A stretch of 64,000 bases of DNA from Coenobita brevimanus (lineage: Eukaryota; Arthropoda; Malacostraca; Decapoda; Coenobitidae): contig CM064697.1 of the NCBI GenBank assembly GCA_032717465.1, forward strand, positions 763,001 to 827,000, in the 5' to 3' direction. The notes below the pieces were generated by a model. The model did not search any database and was not told where the DNA came from. It saw nothing but the letters and a program-made list of their open reading frames with translations. Numbering within the stretch: the stretch's first letter is position 1; every line of letters starts with the position of its first letter. Position numbers and translations under genes: made by a program. Below, piece by piece: positions 1-12,522 of this stretch.

Positions 1-60
1 CCATACTGTTCTCGAGAAACCCATACTGTTCTCGAGAAACCCAAACTGTTCTCGAGAAAC
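1..60. repeat. 20-bp tandem repeat, 3 copies, cut by window edge
   Basis: Three consecutive 20-bp units, each containing the core CTGTTCTCGAGAAAC. Units 1 and 2 are identical and unit 3 differs by one base. Each holds an XhoI-type palindrome CTCGAG. The array decays after base 60 and presumably continues to the left of the window, so its full length is unknown. Confidence 0.9.
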
Positions 61-126
61 TTAAATAGATCCCAGGAAGCGGCATGAGTATGCGGAACTC
101 TTACCGAAGAACACCTAGATAGCATG

Positions 127-128
<2 letters not shown>

Positions 129-165
<37 letters not shown>

Positions 166-206
166 CTCTCTCTCTCATTGTTTCTTTGTGCGTGTGTGTG
201 TGTGCG

Positions 207-238
<32 letters not shown>
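129..238. repeat. Compound dinucleotide microsatellite cluster
   Basis: (CA)n at 129-162 runs straight into (CT)n at 163-176. After a 15-bp gap come (GT)n at 192-204 and (GA)n at 210-238. All four dinucleotide phases thus occur within 110 bp. Confidence 0.95.
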
Positions 239-239
<1 letters not shown>

Positions 240-381
240 CCTATAAGTTTTCCGAGAACTAACCCACTCTCTGCCACACTTCGTCATCCCGCGCCTTATA
301 ATTCATGATCCATCTCACACTCCAGATTGCAGCTTCAATCTCTGGCTCTTATTCTGCGTCTCCTCGCTTCCTCTTCATCCC

Positions 382-454
382 AAGCTGAATGAAATCGTCT
401 GGATGTAATAAGAATAAGCTAAAAAAGGAAAAAGCATCTGTTTCAAGGGGTTAA
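382..454 (+). mobile_element. TTAA-flanked short inverted-repeat element (family M1), 5' part decayed
   Basis: Carries the family core GCTGAATGAAATCGTCTG, then a form of AGCAAGAATAA, and ends in AAGGGGTTAA. About twenty related segments lie in this window. The right end (CCCC complement plus TTAA) is intact here; the left terminus is not clear. Confidence 0.7.
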
Positions 455-469
455 CGGATAGGAGGGGGA

Positions 470-1735
470 GGTGTTTCGATGCCTTGTTAAATTATGCCTT
501 TCTGCCTTCCGTTTTTATGGCCTCCCTTTCCTTCCTTTATTCTGTCCTGTCTTTTTGATGTCCCCTGATTATGACTTCTCTCATAGTTTCATGATTTTCT
601 TCTTATTCCTCTTCATTTCATCATGTTTCACCTACACCCCTTCTTCTGTCTTCATCCATTCCTTCCCTTCTTCTCTCTCTCTTGTCTTTCCATCTCCTCT
701 GCAGTTCAGGTTTTTTCTCTGCCTTTTATCATGTTCTTCCTGTATTTTCCTGTTTTCCTTCCCTCACCCTCCCTCCTGTTCTCCAGTTTTCCCATCCCCT
801 TTCCCTTCCTTATATATGTTAGTGTGTCGTCTCCCTTATCTCCTATTTTCGCTTCCGTCCTACCTAGTGTCTCGTGTAAATCCTTTGAATGCTATATCGC
901 AGTTTTGTTCTGTGCTTTCCCTATCTTCCACTTCCTTTATTCCTTCACCCAGTGCTTCATCAGTTGACATTCCTGCCATCTACCCCTCACTTCACCCCCC
1001 ACTCCTCTCTTCACCCCTCTCTCCCTTGACGTCATTACCCCCCCCTCCCCACATTTTGTTTTTAAAGTTCAAACACAAATATCACGCTCTTCCTCCATTT
1101 CTCCTTTTCACTTCCTTCCTTCTTTCATTCGTTCACTCACTGTTCCTTTCCGTTCCAGTTGTTTCTTCTAACTTTCCCTCCCTCCTATACTTTCTTTTTC
1201 AGACCTCTAACTGTTTGCTCAAGAAGGTCTTCCGTAGTTAAATAAATATCGTAATACATTAGCCACACGATAATCCTTAAGTGAGGTTATTTAAGACAAG
1301 TAATGACCCACTAGGTAATCTTGTATTCCCGCCTCGTTCATCAGTCTTCTCCTTTCTTTTTGACTGTCTTCCTCCTTCCTTCCTCAGTCTCTTCCGAATT
1401 CTTTCATCAGTCACTTCCGCCTTCCTTCCCCAGTCACTCCCTACCTCATTCTCTTATTGTTTCCTTCATTCTTCAGCTCCCTCATGCTTGCTTCCTCAGT
1501 CTTTCCTCATGCTTCGTCAATCTATTTAGTCTTTCTTCTTTAGTCTCTTCCGCCGTCTGTCATCAGTCACTTCCTCTTTCTTTAATCACTTTCTTTTTCT
1601 TTCTTCAGCCACTTCCTTCTTCCGTTTCCTCTTTCCGTCTTCAGCCGTTTCATCCTTCCTTCTTCAACCCCTTCCTTCCTCCTTCCTCATCTTGTTCCTT
1701 CCCTCCTTCCTCTAGTGACGTAGCCCACCAGCGGG
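470..1735 (+). repeat. Pyrimidine-rich tract (CT on + strand) with a degenerate minisatellite
   Basis: About 1.25 kb with a strong excess of C and T on the plus strand (TTCC, CTTC, TTTC runs). From about 1340 to 1660 a degenerate unit around TCAGTCACTTCC recurs roughly every 20-30 bp. Plus-strand frames of 256, 148, 114 and 82 codons here are Ser/Phe/Leu/Pro-rich. They arise because C/T-only sequence has few stop codons. No start context, domain or codon pattern supports a gene. Confidence 0.8.
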
Positions 1736-2000
1736 CCATATCACAAAGTTCAGTCATAAATGTTTAACGCTGCAACCAAAGGTCCCTCTAACATTTGCCG
1801 CCACCACCATCACCACACTTCACACACGTGTTCATGACCTATTCTCTCGAGGGTGTAACCAGAGGGTGTGGGTATAGGGAAGGTGTGGTGAGGATGTAGG
1901 GAAGGATGAGATGAGGGAGGAGATTGGGCGAGGGATGTGGTCTGGGAAATTTCAAATTGAAATTCTTTATTTAGCCTATTTTGCATAGACGCTTACAAAG
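1736..2000. other. Short non-coding interval
   Basis: Mixed sequence without a recognisable gene. Bases 1840-1940 already show the G/T-rich GGTGTGGGTATAGGG flavour of the minisatellite further right. Confidence 0.5.

Positions 2001-2050
<50 letters not shown>
2001..2050. repeat. (CT)n microsatellite
   Basis: Fifty bases of CT dinucleotide with one interruption (CTCGCT) near the left end. Confidence 0.97.
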
Positions 2051-2053
<3 letters not shown>

Positions 2054-2239
2054 ATACTGGATATCCATTAAGCAGGTATATTAAAACTTAAAAATGTATT
2101 CGTCACAGTGACGCCGTTCACAGAATTCCTGATCGAGAATGAACTTAATACATTTCATTATGGTTTATGTCATCGATAATTGTCCATTAGATAGTTCTTT
2201 ATAGATGATTTAAAGCGGATTATGTCTGATTTTTGTCGT

Positions 2240-2830
2240 ATAGAGTGAGGGAAGGGAAAGGATGAGAGGAAGGAAGGGAAATAGGAGCAACGAAACGAGG
2301 ATGTGGTTTGGGTGTTGGGAGGGGGTATGGTGTGGGTGCTGGGGGGGGGTATGGTATGGGTGTTCGGGTGTGTGTGGTGTGGATGTGGGTAGGCTGTTGT
2401 GTGGGTGTAGGAAGGGTATGGTGTGGATAAATAGGTGTACTGTGGGTGCAGGTAGGGTGTGATGTGAGTGTAGGTAGGGTGTGATGTGGTGTGGGGGTAG
2501 GGAGGGTGTAGTGTGAGTGCAGGGAGAGCGTGATGTGGGTGTAGGAAAAGGGTGGGATGGGTGTAGGAAGGGTGTGGTGTGATGTGAGTTTGGAGAGAAT
2601 ATGGTGTGGTGTAGGTGGAGGGAGTGTGTACTGTGTGTGTACGGAGAGTGTGATATGGTGTGGGTGTAGGGTGGGTGTGGTGTGGTGTGCTTTGGGTGTA
2701 AGGGGAGGTGTGCTATGAGTATAGGGAGTGTATGGTGTGGATGTAGGGAGGGAGTAGTTTGGATGTAGGGAGGGTGTGGTTAGAGTATGGAGAGGGTGTG
2801 AATTAGATATAAGTACTAAGCGTAAGAGGG
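2240..2830. repeat. Degenerate G/T-rich minisatellite
   Basis: About 590 bp built of variants of GTGTGGGTGTAGGGAGG, with unit spacing around 20-30 bp and heavy divergence. The minus strand is C-rich. Runs of three or more G recur at short spacing, so G-quadruplex formation on the plus strand is conceivable. The 66-codon frame inside (2262-2462) is the repeat translated. Confidence 0.85.
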
Positions 2831-4010
2831 TGTTTTGAGAAGGCGATGCACGTGTGATACTGGAAGAGAATGAAGAATGAATGATGGACGGACTAGAACA
2901 TGAGGTAAAAAGAGAAAAACATAAGAAACTGCAGGAGAAGAGGAAAAGTTACTTAAGAGGAAGACAAAAATGATTTAACAGGGGAATGAAGGTTTTTCGA
3001 ACATGTATTGCCACCAAAGGGAGGACTCTGATCATTTCCCCTAAAAATATTGAACTATGGTAACCTAGTCTTGAGCCCATATTTAGCGAAGAGGGAATTG
3101 TGGGAATCGCTATTACAGACTTTCTTTCGTTTTCGTTTTTTTTATGAAGGTGAAGTATAACGATGAAGTTGGCTTAGAAAGAGGATGAAGCTGGGTTAAG
3201 GTAGTGATCAAAGAATACTATGAAGAGGATGCAAGTGACACAGGTAGCAGTCACAGTAGATATAGAAAGAAAGTAAAGTATAGGAACACTCTAATATCAG
3301 GCGTGTGCAAGCCGGCCATTACAATACATAAAGCTCATCAAGGAGACATTCCAAGCCTTCCTTCCCCACCTCACGCCCCTTCCCTCTTGTCCACTTCAGC
3401 GGAACTCATCCAATATTCGCCACAGTCCACACTTGTATAAAAGGTCAGCTTCACGTGCCATTAGTCCTAGGGAGGCTGACCTTAAAGTGCTGACGTCACG
3501 GGGAACCCAAGGTCACGGTCACACCACCACCCAAAATATTCGACTGACATTTGCGTGTAAAGTTTAACGTGTAGGCTTTGTTTTTAATCTTCGTTTATAT
3601 CCTTCTTTTACGATCGCAGTGACCTGTGAAGTTACGTTTCCCGGATATATTAGTCACTTTAAATTCCTCTTGGTCAAAATGGCACGCAGATTTCCAAAGT
3701 ATAATCAATTTTGGCACATGCTTTCCAAGAAGTGTAGGTTACGTTAGTCTGGTAGGGTTAGGTTCGGTCTGGTTAGCGTTAGTTAAGTTACAAAAGGTTA
3801 GTCTGTTAGGTTATGGTAGTCTCGCCGGTAAGTACAGTAAGAGTGAGGTTGGGAAGAAGGTGTAGGCCTAGTGAATGTGGTTGGGCCTGAGTGACGTGTC
3901 AAGGTTAGGTTGGATCGAAGGTAACTAGAGTGAGGCAGTGTTTGTACTGTACATGGAATGAGGATGGGGTAAAAGGGAACTGTATGAAGAGGGGGGAGTA
4001 CGAGTTAAGT
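2831..4010. other. Mixed sequence, no gene recognised
   Basis: No reading frame here shows a recognisable domain; the longest are 78-79 codons (3204-3440, 3626-3865). Several GGTTAGG-like heptamers lie between 3735 and 3915. They resemble the arthropod telomere unit TTAGG but are scattered, not tandem. Confidence 0.5.
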
Positions 4011-4029
4011 GTGATTGAGGAAGGAGGTG

Positions 4030-4215
4030 CGAGGGTTGAGTGAGAGAAGAAGATGATGAGACGGAACTGTGAGAGAGGAAGTTGAGAGGGAAGTGTGAGA
4101 TGAGGGAGGGTGAGAAAGAAGTGTGAGAGGAGGAAGGGCGAGAGGGAAGTTTGAGAGGGGAGGGTGAGAGGGAAGTTTGAGAGGGGAGATGAAATAGAAG
4201 CTTGAGAGGGATACT
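4030..4215. repeat. Purine-rich minisatellite
   Basis: Repeats of GTGAGAGGGAAGTTTGAGAG and variants at about 26-35 bp spacing; the last two copies are nearly identical. The overlapping minus-strand frames of 113 and 97 codons are low-complexity Ser/Pro/Leu translations. Confidence 0.8.
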
Positions 4216-4845
4216 CACCGTTCATACCAGGAAAATGCCACGGCATGTAGTTATGCCATATCGATTGGAAAATATTTGTTTCATCTACGCGTCAACTGAT
4301 CACACAGAAACCTATTTTTTCTGGCGTATTATGATGTATCCTATTCAAAGCTGCCCATTTCCTCAGGAAGATACACATATGCCAGAGAATAAGGAACTGA
4401 AAATCCCTTGAATATTACTGTTTTTGCCTCAAAATGAAATCCTTCAGATTTAACATGGTCTTCTTGCGTATTTAAATTCAGCCTCCTTTAGACATATCCT
4501 TAGCATCATTTGGCCTTATTCAAGACATTCTTCCGACCTCGCTTTAACCGAGTAGCAACACTGGATTCCCGGGCCAACCATGAGATCTTCGGACGGGGTC
4601 TTTTTTAACAGCTTGGTCGCACCTAAAAGTGAAATGGTTGCATGTCATAGTCCGACAGAACGTTTGGGCGCTTTCCTTGTCAGTCACATTTGTGTTTGTT
4701 ATCCTTCCATACCCATACAGTACTGCCCTAGCGTTGGGGTAACTCGCACCTACTCCACTTATTCAACCTCCTGAAATTTACTTTACCACTCATTTCCTCT
4801 GTAGTAACCCTTCTGCCTAGTCATTCACATATACCTTACTTCAGA
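4216..4845. other. Non-repetitive interval, no gene recognised
   Basis: Contains small open frames of 69 and 64 codons (4202-4411 and 4580-4774) without recognisable motifs. Nothing else is supported. Confidence 0.4.
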
Positions 4846-5261
4846 ATCCTTCAGACCTAACCCTTGCATTCATCGAACCTAACCTTGGCATCCTTCGAAC
4901 CTCAGCTTGGCATCCTTCGAACCTAACCTTGGCATCCTTCGGACCTAACCTTGGCATCCTTCGAACCTAACCTTGGCATCCTTCGAACCTAACCTTGGCA
5001 TCCTTCGAACCTAACCTTGGCATCCTTCGAACCTCAGCTTGGCATCCTTCGAACCTAACCTTGGCATCCTTCGGACCTAACCTTGGCATCCTTCGAACCT
5101 AACCTTGGCATCCTTCGAACCTAACCTTGGCATCCTTCGAACCTAACCTTGGCATCCTTCGAACCTAACCTTGGCATCCTTCGAACCTAACCTTGGCTTT
5201 CTTTGAACCTAACTTTGTCTTCCTTCGACCCTAACGGTGCCTTTCTTTGAACCTAACCATG

Positions 5262-5263
<2 letters not shown>
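4846..5263. repeat. 22-bp satellite, 19 monomers in exact register, with 132-bp higher-order unit
   Basis: The monomer begins ATCCTTCGAACCTAACCTTG and is 22 bp long. Nineteen monomers fill 418 bp with no length change in any unit. Two variants recur exactly six monomers apart: CCTCAGCTT at 4890-4911 and 5022-5043, and CGGACC at 4934-4955 and 5066-5087. A six-monomer (132-bp) block was therefore duplicated. Outer copies (first two, last three) are more diverged, as expected for arrays homogenised from the centre. Each monomer holds CCTAACC, similar to the arthropod telomere complement CCTAA, probably by chance. Confidence 0.97.

Positions 5264-5265
<2 letters not shown>

Positions 5266-5318
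<53 letters not shown>
5266..5318. repeat. (CA)n microsatellite
   Basis: CA dinucleotide run starting directly at the end of the 22-bp satellite (GGCGCGCACACA junction). Confidence 0.97.
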
Positions 5319-5320
<2 letters not shown>

Positions 5321-5396
5321 AAAAGAAAGGGGGGAACAGGGAAGATCATTATTGTAAGTAGCAAACGTAACCTGAATAATGTAGAGGTTCCAGACC

Positions 5397-5500
<104 letters not shown>

Positions 5501-5762
5501 ACAACAACAAACAGTGCCATGGAAACGCGTCAACAGTTGTCAGAAGCAGCAGTAGATGAAGACACAGAAGCATCGCCATAAAACACTTCCCCATCACCGA
5601 CAACACTATCTTTTTATACCACCACTGAAATAACTAACTCCATAGAACAACAGAACATTAGTACGTCTTTCTGTTTTTATTTTTCCCCCTTACCGACACC
5701 ACATGAGTTTATTCACCTTAAGAGCCCTTCGGTGGTGTGCAAGGATTAATGAAGACTTTATC

Positions 5763-5860
5763 TAACTTATCCAGTTCGGAAAGTCTCTCCTAAGCTATAT
5801 ATGATGATCCGGAGAGAGCAAGAATACAGTTAAAAAGGTGTTATCGTACTGAAGCCTTAA
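5763..5860 (+). mobile_element. M1-family short element
   Basis: Reads CCTAAGCTATATATGATGATC in place of the core, then AGCAAGAATA, a form of AAAAAGGTGTTATCGTACTG, and GAAGCCTTAA at the right. The terminal CCCC motif is mutated. Assigned by similarity to the better copies at 62191 and 9679. Confidence 0.6.
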
Positions 5861-6087
5861 GGAGCAGTTGAAGGAAGCTACCTTAACCATTTTGACCAGA
5901 GGACACGGTTTTCTTTATACATATTCAGTTGTGGGAGACTCATCGAACTGGAAAAGGTTAGCTATAGAGTCTGAATAATCTCCTCCCTTTCTAGACGTTC
6001 TCCCTGAGGTGAGTATAATGGTTTGGATGTAAAAAGAATATACCAGCAAAATATGTCATCTGACTCGTGAAAGTGAGGTGCGTGATG

Positions 6088-6134
6088 TGATGTGTGTGTG
6101 GTGTGGCATCCAGTCCCCCACACCACAACACATT
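6088..6134. other. Imperfect inverted repeat (hairpin)
   Basis: The left arm GTGTGTGGTGTGG can pair with the right arm CCACACCACAACAC across a loop of about 13 bases. It lies inside an 81-codon frame (6078-6323) that shows no recognisable domain. Confidence 0.5.
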
Positions 6135-6327
6135 ACTTCATGCATTTCACTCTCACAACATACACAGTTCTTCATTATGACATCAACAAATTATCTCTGG
6201 GAGCGCCCGGCTGAAGTGGCAGGTTTCCTACAGTCCACTGGTTTTACGTCAAGTCCAGATGAACTTGGGACCACCATTGAAAATAGGTTCAAGAAAAATG
6301 GGGCTTGGAGGGTAATGCAATGAGACG

Positions 6328-6397
6328 TATCTATATCTGTATCTGTCTGTCTGTCAATCTATCTGTCTGTCTGTCTTAGATGGATAGATAGATTGTT

Positions 6398-6434
<37 letters not shown>
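6328..6434. repeat. TCTG/TCTA tetranucleotide and (GT)n cluster
   Basis: TATC/TCTG repeats at 6328-6375, their complement TAGA/TGGA at 6377-6392, then (GT)n at 6400-6434. Confidence 0.9.
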
Positions 6435-6437
<3 letters not shown>

Positions 6438-6439
6438 CT

Positions 6440-6729
6440 TCGTCACCGATGACATCATTTTCCAGCGTAATCTTGCTACTTAATCTTAGGAAGACCTCTT
6501 GTATTAAATGGGTTATGAAACTGTGTCTGATGTATGAGAGTAAGATGGTTGGAAGAAGACTAGGAGGCAGAGCATGAGTAAGGTGAGGGGAGTGTGTGAG
6601 GGAAAGTGGCGTGTCCTGGCAGAAGGGGTCGTTAAAAGAAATAAATCCATGAGCTATTTTTTGTCGGAGCCACCGCTCACAGGATCTGGCGCCAAGGATA
6701 ATACAAATATAGAGCCACAGTGATTTTAT
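6440..6729. other. Non-repetitive interval, no gene recognised
   Basis: Contained in a 122-codon minus-strand frame (6376-6744) whose start is the GT repeat read backwards. No domain is seen and the frame is likely fortuitous. Confidence 0.4.
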
Positions 6730-7152
6730 GCAACTTAAAGCCATGTCTTCTCTCCTTTAGCGATTAGAAGCAGCCCCGAGTAATCCTTTTAAGATCATAG
6801 AAATCTCAACTTTACATTTTTCGAACCTCCAGACTACTATATGGGTTTTAGCAGTGGTATCCCGTCGTCTGAGAGTTGTAATGTCTCCAGTAACCCCTTG
6901 CAGGACTGTGGAGGTATTCAGTTTTATATTTGCGCACCGTCAGACGAATATATTGATCCGCCCTTCAGTGGTTAAAAACGGCCGTGAGTAACCTATTCAG
7001 GGCGCGAGAAATCTTGAACTATTTTGTTATGCCTTCTACCAGACGATTTTGTGTTTCATATTTAAAGAGCGACCTACTATGTTTTTGCCTTTCACAGCTT
7101 AGACGTCTTTTATATTAACTTGCCAGCAGGTGAGCAGATTGTTTTGTTCAGT
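6730..7152. mobile_element. Decayed M1-family copies in tandem
   Basis: Several fragments recall the family: CCGTCGTCTGAGAG near 6869, GTCAGACGAATATATTGATC and CCCTTCAGTGGTTAAA near 6940-6975, and CCAGACGATTTTGTGTTTCA near 7038. None is complete. The interval may hold two or three old insertions; boundaries are approximate. Confidence 0.4.
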
Positions 7153-7243
7153 TTAAGTGGGTAATGATCTTAAAGTTGAATAAAATCGTCTGAAGGCAGA
7201 AAACAATAATATGTAAAGTATGTCATCGTCCTGAAAGGGTTAA
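7153..7243 (+). mobile_element. M1-family short element
   Basis: Contains AGTTGAATAAAATCGTCTGA, then a form of AGCAAGAATAA, then GTATGTCATCGTCCTGAAAG, and closes with GGGTTAA at 7237-7243. Good match to the family core and right terminus. Confidence 0.7.
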
Positions 7244-7249
7244 GAGCAG

Positions 7250-7790
7250 CGGCAGGGTCATGTGGAGAGTGGCAGTGATCCACGAGAGTCTCGGTAATTA
7301 CGTGATAAATTAACGAGAGGCAGGGCGATAAATGAGATAATGAGCAGGTGAGGGGTGCCGGGCCTCTTATTAATGACGAGAGGGAAGGGGACGAAATGGG
7401 GGAATGAGGGGAGACCGGAAGCTAATGAGAAGAGGAAAAGGATATGAGGGACGAAATGGGGGAATGGGGGGAGGTCAGGGTCGCGGGAGGAGGGAAGGGG
7501 TGTGAGGGACGCAATGGGGGAATGGGGGGAGGCCAGGGTCAAGGGAAGAGGGAAGGAACGTGAAGGGGCGAATGAGAAAGAAGAGGGAATGTGGGGTCAG
7601 GACAGAGATGGGGAAAGGATGGAGGGGTTAAGGACGAAAGGAAGGGGATAGGGAGGGAAAAGGAAGCTCAGGAGCGAGAGGGAGGTTCGAGGTAGTAGGG
7701 ACGGTAGGGAGGTTGGAAGGGAGGGAATAGAATCAGGTTGAAAGGGGAGAGGGAAAAGAGGTCAGTGATGAAGAGAAGGAATTAAAAAGG

Positions 7791-7826
<36 letters not shown>

Positions 7827-7830
7827 AAGT
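7250..7830 (-). repeat. Purine-rich tract with a 58-60-bp minisatellite and (GA)n
   Basis: The plus strand is G/A-rich. At 7390, 7450 and 7508 a unit starting GACGAAATGGGGGAATG recurs, giving three copies of 58-60 bp and a decayed fourth near 7566. (GA)n follows at 7792-7823. Minus-strand frames of 94, 74 and 68 codons are Ser/Leu/Pro low-complexity translations. Confidence 0.85.
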
Positions 7831-7935
7831 AATGATAGAGTTGGCGAGTGAAAAGAGGGGGAAAAAGAGAGGAGGAATGTGTAATGGGGTAATGAGTGGC
7901 GCAAGTGGACCCTTCCTTACAGGGGTATGAGTCAG

Positions 7936-7939
<4 letters not shown>

Positions 7940-7974
<35 letters not shown>

Positions 7975-8094
7975 ACAGAGAGACAAACAGACAGATTGAC
8001 AGACAGACAGAGAATCATGTAGCGGGCAGTATGGAAAATAATGATGATAAAGCGTGGAAGGAAATTGCGGTTATTGCTATAATAATTTTGTACA

Positions 8095-8147
<53 letters not shown>

Positions 8148-8254
8148 AGGAGGGGGGTCAAGGTTGTGACAGGAAGTGTGTGAACCATGCTCTTACCATA
8201 TCCACCTTCAGTAGCCCCGTGAATGATTTATTGACCGCTGCCCACCTGGTCAGG

Positions 8255-8297
<43 letters not shown>

Positions 8298-8392
8298 AAG
8301 AAGTGAGCAGAGGCAGAGAATAATCGACTTACACAAGGAGAGAGAGAGAGAGAGAGAGAGGTGAAGTATCCGAAAACTGACTATATATATTT

Positions 8393-8430
<38 letters not shown>
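7940..8430. repeat. Cluster of five dinucleotide arrays plus GACA repeats
   Basis: (GA)n at 7940-7970, degenerate GACA at 7971-8014, (GA)n at 8099-8141, (GT)n at 8256-8293, (GA)n at 8338-8360 and (CT)n at 8400-8430. About half the 490 bp is simple repeat. Frames of 95 and 89 codons here are Arg-Glu translations. Confidence 0.93.
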
Positions 8431-8433
<3 letters not shown>

Positions 8434-8611
8434 TAGCCATAACCTACACTATCCCATGCTCATCTCCTCTAATTCTATCTCTCCCACCTCTCTCTTTATT
8501 CTTGCCTTCACCAGACGATTTTACTCAGCTCAGTAAAGACCATTTGTAGGAAGGGAATAAATGGAATCTTTTCCTGCTTCCTTCACTATAAGAGGTTGCC
8601 CTTCGCCTAAA

Positions 8612-8868
8612 TTAACCCCTTCAGTCTGGTCCCGTATTTTCAGTTTGTTCCTGCTACATTCAGACGGTTTTATTACCAGAGATATTCTGAGCTGGAAGGG
8701 CTACATGCAACCTTTATTAATGCCTGCACTACTATGGGGCTTTCCTAACCTGAGAAAAATGGTCTGGAAAACCTGGAATAAAAACAGCAACACACGTCAT
8801 GGGATTCAAGAGCTTCAGTCAAATCGTGTGGTGGCTGCACAGATAAAGACGTCATCGGTCTGAAGGTG
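8612..8868 (-). mobile_element. M1-family element, probably with an insertion or a second half-copy
   Basis: Begins TTAACCCCTTCAGTCTGGTC. The complement of the core follows (CTGCTACATTCAGACGGTTT), then GAGCTGGAAGGG near 8690. A further right-end fragment, AAGACGTCATCGGTCTGAAGG, ends near 8866. One reading is a minus-oriented element of about 80 bp plus a separate right-end fragment; the alternative is one element split by unrelated DNA. Confidence 0.65.
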
Positions 8869-8869
8869 T

Positions 8870-9678
8870 GGTGTTACTGGTACTTAAGGCTGCCAGAAAA
8901 TGTTCCGTAAATCCCAAGTCCGTAATAAATGGACTAATCACGTGACGAAAAGTAATGAAACCCTTCGCCACGTGTGGAGTGTATTGACTTGAGTCTTGTG
9001 AAAACAGCAAGAAATAAGACGGCATCGCGCTTAAAGTATTAATGGAGATCATTTCTAACCATTTCAGGTAAGAGCGGCTTACCTACAATAGAACCGCATA
9101 ATCTATTGATTAAAAAGATTAAAGAATAAAAGGGGGGTACAGACACCATGGAGAGTTTAGGTGCAGTGTTCATCTCTGTAAATCAGACTCTAGAGAATGT
9201 AGCGATTAATCACCCACACTCCTGGTACACAATGCCATCACGTCGTCCAGGCTGCCACAGTAACCTCCCCAGTGTGTTACGGTTGTCGAGTGGCCTCAGC
9301 TGCCTGCACCACAAATGGAATCCTGGCACCGCCGGGCCGGCAGTTAACCATTTGATCGCCGCGGCGATGTTATATCATGATTAAAGTGAAACAGAAGCAA
9401 CGGTACTGACATTGTTTATATAGTAACAATAACAGCTAATCATATATTTTCCTTGTAGGGGTTCAGGGACCCGAGGTTGGTTACCGTAGTCCTTAAGAGA
9501 AGCAAACCAACCTACGGTACGTCCCTTGTACCATTATATATGATAGACAATCAGCCAGTCACCTCTACAGGTTCACTCGTTTAATCCAGTGAAGTGTATC
9601 TGTCTATCTGTCTATCTATCTATAATTTTATTCTTGTTATCACCAAAATAATGCTTTCAGCCTCTGGTATTGAATGAC
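8870..9678. other. Mostly non-repetitive interval, no gene recognised
   Basis: Small frames such as 9148-9384 (78 codons) have no recognisable motif. A (TCTG/TATC) microsatellite lies at 9598-9622. Near 9470-9520 an AGGTTGGTT / AACCAACCT pair could form a short stem. Confidence 0.4.
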
Positions 9679-9783
9679 TTAATGAACTCCTCCAGTTTGA
9701 AAATTTTTATCCTAATGGGAATAAGGTCGTCTTGAGATAACAAGAATAAAATATGAAATACCTTTTCAGACTGAAGGGGTTAA
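9679..9783 (+). mobile_element. M1-family short element, both ends recognisable
   Basis: 105 bp from TTAATGAACTCCTCCAG to ACTGAAGGGGTTAA. The centre has AAGGTCGTCTTGAGATAACA and AGAATAAAATATG. TTAA is present at both ends, as expected for insertion with TTAA target duplication. Confidence 0.75.
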
Positions 9784-11670
<1,887 letters not shown>

Positions 11671-12199
11671 TGTGTCATCTTAGTCAGTCCATATGAAGGA
11701 GGCCTGAACCAACTTCTCAGAGAAGAGTGTCTGCCAGAATTTAGCCATACTCACGTTAGCTAAATACAGTATGGAAGAGGTGTGTATAGTTGTTGTTGAT
11801 CAGCCCCAGTCTGTCTGGCCGAGCAGACCCATCAACCGCAAGGCAAGCAACCGCCCCTGCAGGGCTGTCACGTGCAGTGAACCGATGTCCCTTCGCGGCG
11901 CGTGGAATAATGGGAAGTTTTGGTTCCTGGATGGACACAGCATTTGCGTCTCTCCATCCAGTTAACATGGGCACCATAGTAAGCTTCGCTTCATTCCGTA
12001 CCTTGGTTATATGGCTACCACCCAGCGTTGTTAAATTGTAAAAGCAATGGATGTGAAAGGAGAAGCATTATTGGCAATGTTTGTGTAAGGGCCTGGATAT
12101 ATCATCGGTAAGAACCAACAGGGTGCGAATGTACACAGCCAGTGGACATATTTTCAACACCCACTTCAAATGTCCGCCACGGCTGGATTCGAACCCATC
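11671..12199. other. Mixed interval with a perfect 9-bp inverted repeat
   Basis: CTGGATGGA at 11927-11935 and TCCATCCAG at 11953-11961 form a 9-bp perfect stem with a 17-base loop. At 12183-12193 GGATTCGAACC is the exact complement of the B-box of the adjacent SINE, on the opposite strand. Short frames on both strands (64-83 codons) have no recognisable product. Confidence 0.45.
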
Positions 12200-12522
12200 T
12201 TGAGAGTAGGCCCAATCGGTAGAGAGGTGGCCTGCAGTTCTAACAGACCCAGGTTCGAATCCCGGCTGGGGCAGGGAACAGTTTAAGGATTTGAATTTCA
12301 TTAAATAAGGCTTTACTGATCTACCAGGAGACCCGCCGACATGTCGTAAAAATACCCCCGCTAATACCAATACACCAGTCCTGTATGAGGCAGCCCTAGC
12401 ATGTATTCAATATGGACGGTGGGTGTTAGCGCCGAAGTGGTGACATGTAGTGGTGTATGGTATGTAGGAGGACTGCTGGGCCTTGATAGCAGGCTGTGAA
12501 GCCTATGCCCAGAGTCGGACAC

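Noticed and set aside
4846..5263. Regular repeats that could suggest a CRISPR array
   Set aside because: Units are contiguous 22-mers with no unique spacers, and the sequence is eukaryotic in character.
4846..5263. Interstitial telomere repeat (CCTAA)
   Set aside because: CCTAACC appears once per 22-bp unit and never as tandem CCTAA, so the array is a satellite.
9470..9520. AGGTTGGTT / AACCAACCT hairpin
   Set aside because: Only a 9-bp stem with a long loop, and the neighbouring ACCGTAG / CTACGGTA words are in the wrong order to extend it.
12207..12270. Possible functional tRNA gene
   Set aside because: B-box is perfect but no acceptor stem closes around it, and the same segment heads a dispersed SINE family with A tails.
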